Shown piece by piece: positions 1 to 8,730 of a stretch of DNA of 64,000 nucleotides. The stretch covers positions 57,630 through 121,629 of the forward strand of contig CAKQPS010000006.1 in assembly GCA_934270475.1 (NCBI GenBank), read 5' to 3'. The notes beneath the pieces are model-generated. The model saw only the letters and a list, made by a program, of their open reading frames with translations. It made no database searches and had not been told where the DNA came from. A program made the translations under genes and the position numbers. Source of the DNA: an uncultured Alphaproteobacteria bacterium (GTDB lineage Bacteria; Pseudomonadota; Alphaproteobacteria; RF32; CAG-239). How positions within the stretch are numbered: the first letter of the stretch is position 1; the number at the start of each line of letters is the position of its first letter.

Positions 1-1293
1 TTTCAAGAGCCGATGTCTTCTTTAAATCCGCTGCATAAAATAGGAAAACAAATTGCAGAAAGTTTGGAATTACATCAAAATTTGACTAAAGAACAAATAA
101 AAAACAGAACCTTAGAGCTGCTTAAATTGGTGCAAATTCCTGAACCTGAGCAAAAAATTAACGCTTATCCGTTTGAACTTTCCGGCGGTCAGCGGCAAAG
201 AGTGATGATTGCAATGGCTATTGCCAATAATCCGCAAATTTTGATAGCCGATGAACCGACGACAGCGCTTGATGTGACTATTCAGGAGCAAATAATTGAT
301 TTGTTACTGGAATTGAAGCGGCGGCTGAATATGGCGATTATTTTTATCAGCCATAATTTGCAGCTTGTTCATAAAATTGCCGACCATATTGCTGTTATGT
401 ATCAGGGTAAATTGGTGGAATATGGTACGGCAAAACAAGTTTTTGAAGCGCCTAAGGCTGATTACACTAAAAAGTTAATTTCATCGAATTTGTTATTGAA
501 TTTACAACAAAAAAATAATAATAATAATGTGATTTTAAATGTGTCGGATATAGAAGTTTCATTTCCAAGAAAGAAAAATATATGGGGCAGGGTAATTGCC
601 GATTTTAAGGCTGTAGATAAGGTAGGGTTTGACCTAAAGCAAGGCGAAACCCTCGGAATTGTCGGTGAATCCGGCTCAGGAAAAACATCGTTGGCTTTGG
701 CGGTGATTAACTTATTGAAACATAAAGGAGATGTAGAAATTTTTGAAGACGGGCAATTCAAAAAGCTGCAGCATTTCAGTAAAAATTTGCAGATAGTTTT
801 TCAGGATCCGTATAATTCATTAAATCCGCGAATGACAATTCAGCAAATCATCGGCGAAGGCTTGAATGTATACTTTAAGCAATTGAATCAAGTGGAAAAA
901 ACAAAGAAAATAAAAGAAATATTAAATGAGGTTAATTTAGATATTTCGGCGCTGTCTAAATATCCGCATGAATTTTCAGGCGGTCAAAGACAAAGAATTG
1001 CTTTGGCTCGAGCATTGGTGATAAATCCTAAAATTATTATTTTAGACGAACCGACATCGGCGCTGGACGTGACAGTTCAAGCTCAAATTGTTGAACTTTT
1101 GAAAACTTTGCAAAATAAATATAAAATTTCATACATTTTTATTTCTCATGATATGAACGCGATTCAAGCAATGTCGCATCGTGTTATGGTTATGCAAAAC
1201 GGCAAAATTGTGGAACAAGGCTCAGCAGAACAAATTTTTAAGCGTCCCCAACAGCCGTACACCAAACAGCTTATCCAAGCTTCCATGCTGTAA
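1..1293 (+). CDS. yejF: Peptide ABC transporter, fused double ATP-binding subunit (YejF-like), 5' end outside window
   Basis: This is the cytoplasmic ATPase subunit of an oligopeptide/microcin-type importer, with two ABC domains in one chain. The reading frame is open from base 1, where it reads FQEPMSSLNP, the Q-loop of the first ATPase domain; the first Walker A lies upstream of the window. Visible in order: signature LSGGQRQR near residue 60 of the visible part, Walker B ILIADEPTTALD, H-loop FISH, then a linker with a run of five Asn from an (AAT)n tract. The second domain has Walker A GESGSGKT near residue 222, Q-loop FQDPYNSLNPRM, signature FSGGQRQR and Walker B IIILDEPTSALD. About 430 residues are visible; YejF is usually about 530. 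The permease and binding-protein genes would lie upstream. Family membership is clear; YejF rather than another DppDF/OppDF fusion is likely but not proven. Confidence 0.9.
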   Translation, partial: FQEPMSSLNPLHKIGKQIAESLELHQNLTKEQIKNRTLELLKLVQIPEPEQKINAYPFELSGGQRQRVMIAMAIANNPQILIADEPTTALDVTIQEQIIDLLLELKRRLNMAIIFISHNLQLVHKIADHIAVMYQGKLVEYGTAKQVFEAPKADYTKKLISSNLLLNLQQKNNNNNVILNVSDIEVSFPRKKNIWGRVIADFKAVDKVGFDLKQGETLGIVGESGSGKTSLALAVINLLKHKGDVEIFEDGQFKKLQHFSKNLQIVFQDPYNSLNPRMTIQQIIGEGLNVYFKQLNQVEKTKKIKEILNEVNLDISALSKYPHEFSGGQRQRIALARALVINPKIIILDEPTSALDVTVQAQIVELLKTLQNKYKISYIFISHDMNAIQAMSHRVMVMQNGKIVEQGSAEQIFKRPQQPYTKQLIQASML

Positions 1294-1679
1294 AATCATA
1301 ACTTATTCAAGCCGGAATTTGATATTTCTTGTATATAACTATACATAATAAACATTATGCGACAAATATATATTATCTAACTTATTACCTAGCTTATTAT
1401 CAAATTACTTATTATTTAGTTTATTACCTAGTTTATAAATGTGCGTCTTAGGTTTTATAATATGAAGCTCAAAGTTTTGTTCTTATGAGTAAGAACTTGC
1501 TACATAAGAATATGAGTAACGATATGAGTTAAAAGATTTAGGCGTTAAATATTATGTACTAAAACATTATGTATAATGGCGAACGTATACATAAACTAAA
1601 ATGCACAAAATAAAAAATATTGTTTATCCGAGAAAGCCCTAATTACCCCACTATTCTCTTGCTCTCCAGTAAAAATAAT
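1294..1679. other. AT-rich intergenic region with degenerate short repeats
   Basis: About 390 bases without a supportable gene lie between two convergent genes. The stretch is very AT-rich and holds degenerate direct repeats of the type TTATTACCTAG(C/T)TTA (near 1383-1436), three copies of ATGAGT(A/T)A (1484-1530) and a short inverted repeat GTTCTTA/TAAGAAC (1479-1496). No clear GC-rich terminator or RNA gene is visible. Confidence 0.5.
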
Positions 1680-2480
1680 TTAGAAATCAAACACAAAAGC
1701 ACATGGTTTATTTTTTCCACAAGATGAGCAATAATTGTTAATTTCCTCAAGCGTGATTTGGCTTAAACAATTTTTAGCTTTTCTGTTACAGTACGCATCA
1801 CCATATAATCTTTTATTATTCATCCCATACCAAAAAACATCAACAATAGAACTATGCAGCGGAACAGCCATATTTTGAACAATCTCACGACATAGTTTTA
1901 TATTAAAAGCTGCTGACACGCCGTTATGAACATTGCCTAAATAAAAATCAATAGCCAATCTGCCTGTATCTCTGATGAAGATTTGTACTAAGTTACCAAG
2001 CCCATCAATGAAGCCGTGACCGCTGATTTTTTGCCATGATGGCGGTACTATTTCTAAGGCAACGGCAATATCGCCCAGTGGAGTAAATGAAGCATCTTTA
2101 ATTTGTATATGTTTAAAGTCGTCCAAATGCTGTACCACCCCAAACAGCAAAGTGCTGTATTCGTCTATGGCTTTGTTAAATTTGAACTTTTCCATGGCTT
2201 TGGAGTAGCCGGCAATACCACCGACAGAAAGCACAGCGATAATTGCCAGCACGCCCAGCATTTCAATCATACTGCGACCGGTTTGGGAAATAGTATTAAG
2301 CCCGCGTCTCAAGCATCCGTCATCAACTTTATTGACTAGGTTAGTTACTTGTTGCAAGAAGATTCTAGGTACATACTGTGTGTCACGACCTAGGATGACT
2401 GGTGCTGGAGGCGTTGGCTTAGTTTCTCCACTTACTCTGCCCCTGCTCTTTGTTATTAAAAATTTCATACCTTTCAACAT
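1680..2480 (-). CDS. Orphan type IV pilin-like protein with long N-terminal leader
   Basis: The 266-residue protein has a class III-like prepilin signature: G68 followed by R-S-M-I-E, then the hydrophobic helix MLGVLAIIAVLSVGGIAGY. E73 falls at the conserved +5 position if cleavage follows G68. Prepilin leaders are normally 6-25 residues; here 68 residues precede the cleavage glycine. That leader includes a palindromic DNA segment (see the repeat entry at 2362-2396) encoding a VILGRDTQYVPRI-like stretch. The C-terminal half is Cys-rich (C and CxxC pairs), as in pilin-like globular domains. The start is ATG at 2480, with AAGGA just upstream, at the edge of a 182-bp inverted-repeat element. No type IV pilus assembly genes are in the window. 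Role unknown; it could be a minor pilin or pseudopilin. An alternative downstream TTG start would give a shorter leader. Confidence 0.8.
   Translation of the reverse strand: MLKGMKFLITKSRGRVSGETKPTPPAPVILGRDTQYVPRIFLQQVTNLVNKVDDGCLRRGLNTISQTGRSMIEMLGVLAIIAVLSVGGIAGYSKAMEKFKFNKAIDEYSTLLFGVVQHLDDFKHIQIKDASFTPLGDIAVALEIVPPSWQKISGHGFIDGLGNLVQIFIRDTGRLAIDFYLGNVHNGVSAAFNIKLCREIVQNMAVPLHSSIVDVFWYGMNNKRLYGDAYCNRKAKNCLSQITLEEINNYCSSCGKNKPCAFVFDF
2362..2396. repeat. Intragenic palindromic element inside the pilin-like gene
   Basis: ATTCTAGGT (2362-2370) and ACCTAGGAT (2388-2396) form an imperfect inverted repeat with a 17-base loop. It lies wholly inside the reading frame, in the leader part of the pilin-like gene, and is read in frame. 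It resembles the dispersed alphaproteobacterial palindromes whose translation gives VILGLDPRI-type peptides. Confidence 0.5.
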
Positions 2481-2493
2481 GTTGTTTTTCCTT

Positions 2494-2675
2494 AAGTGTG
2501 TAAAAAAAACGACCGTTATTTTTACACAGTCTCATAATTCTCTGTAATATAATATAAAAACAATAAAAAATGACGCAAATATAAAAAGTTATTGCAAATT
2601 TTAACTACCTTTGCTACATTGCAAAAAGAGGCTATTTTATTGTCCGTTTTAAACGGTCGTTTTTTTTACACACTT
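2494..2675. mobile_element. Putative MITE: 182-bp element with perfect 24-bp terminal inverted repeats
   Basis: Bases 2494-2517 and 2652-2675 are exact reverse complements over 24 bp (AAGTGTGT, eight A, CGACCGTT). The AT-rich interior (134 bp) codes for nothing I can support. The left arm abuts the ribosome binding site of the pilin-like gene. The left end can also fold locally (GTGTAAAAA at 2498-2506 with TTTTTACAC at 2519-2527), and the right end contains CCGTTT/AAACGG. There is no obvious target-site duplication and no transposase. It may instead be a structured regulatory leader. Confidence 0.55.
2551..2578 (-). promoter_or_regulatory. Candidate sigma-70 promoter for the pilin-like gene
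   Basis: On the minus strand TTGCGT (2578-2573), a 16-base spacer, and TATATT (2556-2551) lie inside the inverted-repeat element, about 70 bases upstream of the pilin ATG. The GTGTAAAAA/TTTTTACAC hairpin would sit in the transcribed leader. Confidence 0.35.
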
Positions 2676-2768
2676 TTGATGTTCAAATGCTTTGATTCTT
2701 ATATATGAAAAGTACTGAAATCCATTTAAGGAAAGCGGCTCAGCAACTTTTGAATTACAGCTTAAACC

Positions 2769-3224
2769 TTATTGATTTTTTTCGTCTTTTATCTTGGCTA
2801 CTTCGCCGCGGGCAAGCGCGTCGCAACGTTCATTTTCAGGGTGTCCGTTATGTCCTTTCACCCATAGCCAGCGAATTTCATGCTGCTGCGTCAGTTCGTC
2901 CAAGCGCTGCCATAAATCAATATTTTTAACCGCCTGTTTTTTATTTGAAGTCTGCCAGTTGTTGCGTTTCCAGTTTGCCAGCCATTCGGTAATACCGTTC
3001 ATCACATATTTGCTGTCGGTGTAGAGTGAAATATTGCACTTGGTTTTAAGCGCACTCAATGCCATAATCACCGCCATCAGCTCCATACGGTTGTTGGTGG
3101 TGTTTTCTTCTCCACCGCTCAGTTCTTTTTCAATATCCTTATAGCGTAAAATCGCGCCCCAACCACCCACTCCGGGGTTGCCTGAACAAGCTCCGTCCGT
3201 AAAAATCTCCACTCTTGCCGTCAT
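2769..3224 (-). CDS. rnhA: Ribonuclease HI
   Basis: This enzyme cleaves the RNA strand of RNA-DNA hybrids during replication and R-loop removal. The 151-residue length matches the family. The catalytic carboxylates are in the canonical places: D10 in IFTDGACSGNPG, E48 in NNRMEL, D70 in LYTDSKYV and D135 near the C terminus, with H125 in WVKGHNGH. The start codon directly abuts the stop codon of the upstream AlbA_2-domain gene (no bases between), so the two are probably translationally coupled. Confidence 0.97.
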   Translation of the reverse strand: MTARVEIFTDGACSGNPGVGGWGAILRYKDIEKELSGGEENTTNNRMELMAVIMALSALKTKCNISLYTDSKYVMNGITEWLANWKRNNWQTSNKKQAVKNIDLWQRLDELTQQHEIRWLWVKGHNGHPENERCDALARGEVAKIKDEKNQ

Positions 3225-4298
3225 CTATTCCACTTTTCGTAAAAACTCGTTAAAAAATTCATTGATAAGCCATTCATTGTTTTCTTCATTTGTCCGCAAA
3301 GCTTTAGCCACAAACGAACGTAAATTATTTTTCAGCCCGCTGATCCTAAATGATTTCGGCGCTGCTCTTTCTGCTCCAACCACGCCGTCCAGCAGCAAAT
3401 CATCTTCAACCAGCGGCGACAAAATTATCTCTATGCGCGTGAATTTCAAAATTCCCCGCGGCGGCAAACGCAATTCCGGCTTGGTTATCAGGTTTAAATG
3501 CCCTGCTATCCCCTGAATGGCGTACATTTGGTTATAATCCAAAAAGCGCACCTTATTATTAACACCGCCATAATTTTCGGTAGTGCAAGTCAGATAAAGC
3601 TCACTGGCAATCACATTGCTCTCATTTTTGCAAAATACATCAAACGAAACTTTAACATATTTGCGCACTGCTTTGCCTTTTTTACTTTTTAGATAAAGAA
3701 TTTCAGCTTCATCATTCTGCACAATTTCCAGCTTGCGATTTTCTATCATCAGTTCCACATTAGGCTGCGGCTGCCGCCCAAACATTCCGGCAATCACCGA
3801 ATACGGGGCCGGCACGTTATTGGAACCGGAGCGAATATAAATATGGCTGCCGATGGTTGTCATCAGCGGAGATAAATCCGACTTTGGAATATATGTCGCC
3901 AAATAGCCGTCGCCGTTTTTATCGCAGGCAATTATGTGGTTGCGCACTTTGTTGTGGCTTGGAATGGTGCAGCCGGAAATGGCGTTTTCTACCCAACTCA
4001 TAAAGCGGTGCACGTTATGGACTTTTATTTTGCTTTTCGCCACGTCGCCGACTTCACAGTCGCGGGAACATTCCACACCCCAAATAATCACGCCGCCTTC
4101 GGAATTGCCGAAACCGGATATGCACTTGGAAAGATTACGCCGGTCGTCGTTGCACAGCGCCTGTCCGTGCTTGCCAGTGGAAGCCGCCTGCTTAAAGTCT
4201 AAAAACAACTCTTCGCTCTGCCGTTCGCGGATAAACTCGTCAAGCGCGTCTTCGCCAAAATAAACCAGCTTTTCAAATATATCTTCAGCTCTTGACAT
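3225..4298 (-). CDS. AlbA_2 (Schlafen-type) putative nucleic-acid-binding protein
   Basis: The 357-residue soluble protein has an N-terminal AlbA_2/Schlafen-like domain: EELFLDFKQAAS near residue 30, then NLSKCISGFGNSEGGVIIWGV near residues 55-75, as in the divergent AAA/AlbA_2 family. Members bind nucleic acid and are often annotated as ATP-binding or transcriptional regulators. The C-terminal ~200 residues look like a beta-rich domain I do not recognise. The gene sits between the M16 peptidase and rnhA on the same strand. ATG at 4298 has AGGAG at a good distance. Its cellular role is unknown. Confidence 0.75.
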   Translation of the reverse strand: MSRAEDIFEKLVYFGEDALDEFIRERQSEELFLDFKQAASTGKHGQALCNDDRRNLSKCISGFGNSEGGVIIWGVECSRDCEVGDVAKSKIKVHNVHRFMSWVENAISGCTIPSHNKVRNHIIACDKNGDGYLATYIPKSDLSPLMTTIGSHIYIRSGSNNVPAPYSVIAGMFGRQPQPNVELMIENRKLEIVQNDEAEILYLKSKKGKAVRKYVKVSFDVFCKNESNVIASELYLTCTTENYGGVNNKVRFLDYNQMYAIQGIAGHLNLITKPELRLPPRGILKFTRIEIILSPLVEDDLLLDGVVGAERAAPKSFRISGLKNNLRSFVAKALRTNEENNEWLINEFFNEFLRKVE

Positions 4299-4347
4299 GG
4301 CAGCATCTCCTGTTGTTGCATTTATGGCTTATAATATCACAATCCGC

Positions 4348-5610
4348 TTAAAAACGCAAATACTTCTCTACCATATCATAGCTTGGGTAGTCATGCAGAT
4401 TGCCCAAAAGCGTATAAGTAGGCTTGCTGACAAACAGTCGGCGCGCCACGCGCTGAATATCGTCTTTATTGATAGCGTTGATTTTTTCCACAATTTCTTC
4501 AACCGGAATCACGCGGTTATATAAAAGGTGCTGTCTAGCGATAACTTCGGCTGTGGAGGACGAACTCTCCAAAGCCATCAGCATACTTGCCTTGAGCTGA
4601 ACTTTTACTCGTTCCAATTCTTTGTCGGTTACATATTCATTGACGATTTTTTTCAATTCATCAGCCACCACCGGTATATATTGCTTGATTTCTTCTTCAT
4701 TCAAACCGGCGTAAATACCAAACATACCGCTGCCGGTATGCGCGTTGGCAAAGCTGTATACCGTATAAACCAAGCCGCGTTTTTCACGGATTTCTTGGAA
4801 CAAACGAGAAGACATACTGCCGCCCAGCAGGGTAGAAAGCACGGTTACCTGATAATAGTCCGCATCGTTATAAGGCACGCCCTCAAAGCCAAGCAAAACC
4901 TGAGCTTGCTCAATATCTCGGGTTTTGATGGACGAGCCGCCGGTATAATGCTGGGCATCTTTCACATAGTCTGTTTTTGCCCGCAGTCCGGACATACGGT
5001 CTTCCACCATTTTTACAAATTCATCATGGTTCAAATTACCGACAGCGGCAACCACCATATTTTCGGCGGCGTAATTGTGTTTCATATAATCATGCAGCTT
5101 ATCGGCGTTAAATGAGCGGACTTTTTCCGCCGGACCGAGAATGCTGCGTCCCAAAGCCTGATTAGCAAAGGCTGTTTCTTGAAAATAGTCATAAACAATA
5201 TCGCTCGGGTCATCATTGGTTTGTTTGATTTCCTGCACCACAACTTCTTTTTCTTTTGCCAGTTCGGCTGCGTCAAAAGTCGGAGCCATAATCAAATCTG
5301 CCAGCACGTCGATAGCCAATTCCACATCATTTTTGAGCATTTTAGCATAAAAAGCCGTAAATTCACGTGAAGTATAAGCGTTGGTTTGACCGCCCACGTT
5401 TTCTATATCCTCGGAAATCTGCAACGAGTTACGTTTTTTAGTGCCTTTAAACACCGTATGCTCCACAAAATGCGAAATTCCGTTTCTGTCCAGCGTTTCA
5501 CAGGCACTGCCGGTGTTTACCCAAATACCCAAAGAAACCGTTTCAGTCTGCGGACGTTCAACCGAGGCAACTCGCAAACCGTTCTTCAATGTTGTTAATT
5601 TAACTTCCAT
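4348..5610 (-). CDS. M16 family zinc metallopeptidase (processing-peptidase-like)
   Basis: A 420-residue insulinase/mitochondrial-processing-peptidase-type protease. The inverted zinc motif HxxEH is H47-F-V-E50-H51, and the third ligand is E127 in VVVQEIKQ, 80 residues on, as expected. The length fits the single-chain bacterial PqqL/YmxG-like group found in most alphaproteobacteria. There is no signal peptide, so it is probably cytoplasmic. It is first in a run with the AlbA_2 gene and rnhA, and divergent from elbB. A TTGATT-16-TATAAT promoter lies upstream. Confidence 0.93.
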   Translation of the reverse strand: MEVKLTTLKNGLRVASVERPQTETVSLGIWVNTGSACETLDRNGISHFVEHTVFKGTKKRNSLQISEDIENVGGQTNAYTSREFTAFYAKMLKNDVELAIDVLADLIMAPTFDAAELAKEKEVVVQEIKQTNDDPSDIVYDYFQETAFANQALGRSILGPAEKVRSFNADKLHDYMKHNYAAENMVVAAVGNLNHDEFVKMVEDRMSGLRAKTDYVKDAQHYTGGSSIKTRDIEQAQVLLGFEGVPYNDADYYQVTVLSTLLGGSMSSRLFQEIREKRGLVYTVYSFANAHTGSGMFGIYAGLNEEEIKQYIPVVADELKKIVNEYVTDKELERVKVQLKASMLMALESSSSTAEVIARQHLLYNRVIPVEEIVEKINAINKDDIQRVARRLFVSKPTYTLLGNLHDYPSYDMVEKYLRF

Positions 5611-5650
5611 AAAAAATCTTGCCTTATTCTAAAAAATTACATATGACAGT

Positions 5651-5678
5651 ATTATATTGTCTGATTAGGATAAATCAA
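5651..5678 (-). promoter_or_regulatory. Sigma-70 promoter for the M16 peptidase operon
   Basis: On the minus strand TTGATT (5678-5673), a 16-base spacer and a perfect TATAAT (5656-5651) lie about 40 bases upstream of the M16 start codon. Confidence 0.55.
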
Positions 5679-5703
5679 CACAAAACTTATAAGGGGGTAT
5701 ATA

Positions 5704-6381
5704 ATGGGGAAAAAATTACATTTTGCTGTTGTGCTTTCAGGTTGCGGTCGTGCCGACGGTTCAGAAATTCACGAAGCGGTCTGTGCCTTGCTTTGCATAG
5801 AAAATATGGGCTGCACCTATCAATGCTTTGCGCCGGATATCGACCAAGCGGCGGTGGTAAACCACCTCAACAACCGGGCTATGAATGAAAAACGCAATGT
5901 TTTGGTGGAATCTGCCCGCATTGCCCGCGGCAATATTCTAGACCTGAAAGAATTTAAGACCAAAGATTATGATGCCATTATCTTTCCCGGTGGACTCGGC
6001 GCTGTCACCAATTGGTGCGATTTTGCCGGACGCGGTGTTTCCTGCAATATCAACACCAGCGTAAAGCAAGTTATCCGCAAATGCTGGGAAGACAAAGTGG
6101 TTATCGGCGCTATGTGCATTGCTCCGGTTTTGATTGCTTTGGTTTTGGCGGATAAACACGTTAAATTCACGCTCGGCGCCGGCGGCGATACTGCCAAAAA
6201 GCTGGAAGAGCTCGGCGCTGTGCATGAAGAAGTCGGCGTTACCGATGTTTGCATAGACCGTGAAAATTTGGTTTGCAGCACTCCTGCTTATATGCTTGCC
6301 ACCAACATGCTTGATGTCTGCCAAGGCGCACAAAATATGGTCGGAGCAATCTGCCAATTGATTGAGGATAAAACTCGATAA
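5704..6381 (+). CDS. elbB: ElbB-family DJ-1/PfpI glyoxalase-like protein
   Basis: A 225-residue DJ-1/PfpI-superfamily protein closely matching ElbB (isoprenoid biosynthesis protein with amidotransferase-like fold, glyoxalase activity in E. coli). Diagnostic stretches are VVLSGCGRADGSEIHEAV at the N terminus, FAPD, RNVLVESARIARG, FPGGLGAVTNW and the nucleophile elbow GAMCIAP. ATG at 5704 is preceded by AAGGGGG, a strong ribosome binding site, so the longer upstream frame is not needed. The gene is monocistronic or leads into gltX 77 bases later. Confidence 0.93.
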   Translation: MGKKLHFAVVLSGCGRADGSEIHEAVCALLCIENMGCTYQCFAPDIDQAAVVNHLNNRAMNEKRNVLVESARIARGNILDLKEFKTKDYDAIIFPGGLGAVTNWCDFAGRGVSCNINTSVKQVIRKCWEDKVVIGAMCIAPVLIALVLADKHVKFTLGAGGDTAKKLEELGAVHEEVGVTDVCIDRENLVCSTPAYMLATNMLDVCQGAQNMVGAICQLIEDKTR

Positions 6382-6458
6382 AACTCTTGCAATGCGTAAT
6401 TTTTGGTCTATTCTAAAGATAATTAACGATAAAACTAGATTAGAGGATTGTTACAACT

Positions 6459-7898
6459 ATGAAAAATAGAACCAGATTTGCGCCAAGCCCGACCGGTTAT
6501 ATGCATATCGGCAACTTGCGTACAGCTTTATATGAATATTTGATTGCCAAGTCTGAAGACGGCGATTTTATTTTACGCATTGAAGATACCGACCAAAAAC
6601 GCTATGTTGAAGGTGCTACCGATATTATATTTAAAACCCTGAAACGCGTTGGCATGAATTGGGATGAAGGTCCGGATATCGGCGGCGAATTTGGTCCGTA
6701 TGTACAATCTGAACGCCGCAAAATTTATCAGGAATATGCGCATAAGCTGGTAGAACTCGGCGGTGCGCATTACTGTTTTTGTGCGCAAAAAGAAGAAAAT
6801 GAAGAAGTTGATGAAGATACGCCGGAAGCACATATCAAATTTAAGGACCCGTGCTTAAAAATCTCTTTAGAAGAAGCTAAAAAGAGAATTGCCGCCGGCG
6901 AACCTTATACCATTCGCCAAACTATTAACAAAAAAGGCACTTCCGTTTTTCACGATGTGGTTTACGGTGATATTGAAATTGACTATGACGAACTTGACGA
7001 AGGCGTGCTGCTGAAAACAGACGGACTGCCAACCTATAATTTTGCCAACGTGGTTGACGACCATTTAATGCAGATTACCCATGTGGTGCGCGGCAATGAA
7101 TATATTTCTTCCACCCCTAAATATAACCTGATTTATGAAGCATTTGGCTGGACACCGCCGATTTATGTGCATGTTCCGCCGGTTATGAAAGACGCTCAGC
7201 ACAAATTAAGTAAACGCAACGGCGATGCTTCGTTCCAAGATTTGGTGGCTAAAGGCTATTTGCCGGAAGCAATTTTGAACTATATCGCCCTGCTCGGCTG
7301 GAACCCAGGGACAGAACAAGAAATCTTTTCATTAGAAGAACTTAAAAAATGTTTTTCAAGTGAAAGATTAAATAAATCTCCAGCAATTTTTGATATTACC
7401 AAACTTACTTGGATGAACGGTTGTTATATCCGCAATCTTTCGGAAGCAGATTTTCATAAGCTAGCTTTGCCCTACTACAAAGACTTGGAAGGCAAAAGTA
7501 TGGACTTAGAATTTTTGAGCAAAGTTTTGCAGCCGCGTATTGAAGTGTTGAACCAAATTGCGGAACAGACAGATTTCTTAGCTCAAATGCCGGAATATGA
7601 CGTTGCTTTGTATGAAAATAAAAAGATGAAAACAAATCCGGAAATTGCTGCTAAAGCTTTACAGCTGGTTTTGCCAGTGTTGGAAGGCATTACGGACTGG
7701 ACTAACGAAAACTTGTTTAACACCTTAAAAGAAACAGCCGTAGCCAATGACATGAAAAACGGTCAAATTCTGTATCCAGTGCGCATAGCCCTTTCCGGCA
7801 AAGAAACCACTCCAGGCGGAGCGACCGAATTGGCACATATTTTAGGCAAAAACGAAACTTTGAGACGTATTAAAGCCGCCATTGCCAAACTGGCTTAA
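6459..7898 (+). CDS. gltX: Glutamyl-tRNA synthetase
   Basis: A class Ic aminoacyl-tRNA synthetase that charges tRNA-Glu (and, if non-discriminating, tRNA-Gln). It is 479 residues, the usual length. The HIGH motif is H16-I-G-N within FAPSPTGYMHIGNLRTALY, and the KMSKS equivalent is KLSKR at 249-253. A Cys-containing insert (HYCFCAQKE) lies at about residue 105, where some GluRS bind zinc. The C-terminal anticodon-binding domain is complete. AGAGGA lies about 11 bases upstream of the ATG. Confidence 0.97.
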   Translation: MKNRTRFAPSPTGYMHIGNLRTALYEYLIAKSEDGDFILRIEDTDQKRYVEGATDIIFKTLKRVGMNWDEGPDIGGEFGPYVQSERRKIYQEYAHKLVELGGAHYCFCAQKEENEEVDEDTPEAHIKFKDPCLKISLEEAKKRIAAGEPYTIRQTINKKGTSVFHDVVYGDIEIDYDELDEGVLLKTDGLPTYNFANVVDDHLMQITHVVRGNEYISSTPKYNLIYEAFGWTPPIYVHVPPVMKDAQHKLSKRNGDASFQDLVAKGYLPEAILNYIALLGWNPGTEQEIFSLEELKKCFSSERLNKSPAIFDITKLTWMNGCYIRNLSEADFHKLALPYYKDLEGKSMDLEFLSKVLQPRIEVLNQIAEQTDFLAQMPEYDVALYENKKMKTNPEIAAKALQLVLPVLEGITDWTNENLFNTLKETAVANDMKNGQILYPVRIALSGKETTPGGATELAHILGKNETLRRIKAAIAKLA

Positions 7899-7925
7899 TT
7901 ATTTATAAAAACAGGAACAGAACTA

Positions 7926-8729
7926 ATGCCAAAACTGCATATTTTACGACAGGGAAAGCCCAAGAAAAAAGCCGTAGGAAACAGCACAATTATCGGCGCG
8001 ATTGTTTTGCTCCTGTTTTTCTTTCCGGAATATCCCAAGCGTTTAGTTTATCCGTTTCTGTTTGGGCATAAAACAGCTGAAAAGCTTGTTATTTCTCAAG
8101 ACGGAACCTATAAAGACGTTGAGCAGACTAACTTTGATTTTTCTCGAAATAAATATGTTTATGAGCTGCAGCTGAAAACTCAATACAGCATTACAGCGAA
8201 AATTGGTTATATTGACCATTACGATACCTGGTTTAACAAAATATACCGCGGACACAGCCAAAATGACTATATAAATTTAGTGCCGGTTGATTTGTTAATG
8301 GTTTACGGCGATATGGCAAAGCCGGATATTTATAAGCTGTTTGAGTTTGACCATGAAGAACGACTTGGAATTATCAAATGCAAAGGCGTGAAATATAAGG
8401 AATCTTTCTTTTCCTTCTACTCTTCTGACTCCGAACGTGAAGAAAGTCAAAAAAACTTAGCCATTTGCAATCCACATATAAGCGAAAATCAATTCAATAA
8501 CTATCACCCTATTCCGGCAAATGAAAAAATAAACAAAGGCTTGCATACGCTGCTTGCCGGCGATGTTGTGCATCTAGAGGGGTATTTGGTCGACGTGCCG
8601 TCTATGGGTATGCATACCGGCACCAGAACCAGTCAGCGCCACGATTATGTAATGGGCGGGCAAAACCCAGGAATGTGCTTTATTTTGTTCACCACCAAGC
8701 TAATAGTCAACGGTCACGAATATAATTAG
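7926..8729 (+). CDS. Membrane-anchored conserved protein of unknown function
   Basis: The 267-residue protein starts with a basic N terminus (HILRQGKPKKKAVG), then one hydrophobic segment at about residues 21-35 and a long periplasmic-looking domain. The C-terminal part has the pattern IPANEKINKGLHTLLAGDVV, LEGYLVDV, a T/R/D-rich loop and a Cys in the last strand. This matches my recollection of a widespread family of single-pass proteins of unknown function. It follows gltX by 27 bases with AGGAACAG as ribosome binding site, so it may be co-transcribed. I cannot assign a function. Confidence 0.7.
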   Translation: MPKLHILRQGKPKKKAVGNSTIIGAIVLLLFFFPEYPKRLVYPFLFGHKTAEKLVISQDGTYKDVEQTNFDFSRNKYVYELQLKTQYSITAKIGYIDHYDTWFNKIYRGHSQNDYINLVPVDLLMVYGDMAKPDIYKLFEFDHEERLGIIKCKGVKYKESFFSFYSSDSEREESQKNLAICNPHISENQFNNYHPIPANEKINKGLHTLLAGDVVHLEGYLVDVPSMGMHTGTRTSQRHDYVMGGQNPGMCFILFTTKLIVNGHEYN

Positions 8730-8730
8730 C

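Noticed and set aside
515..530. (AAT)n tract in the YejF-like gene as a phase-variation switch
   Set aside because: Trinucleotide changes keep the frame and fall in an interdomain linker, so they would not switch expression.
1294..1679. Hidden gene or integration site in the AT-rich gap
   Set aside because: No frame with start and ribosome binding site, no tRNA-like fold and no clear flanking repeats; only degenerate AT repeats.
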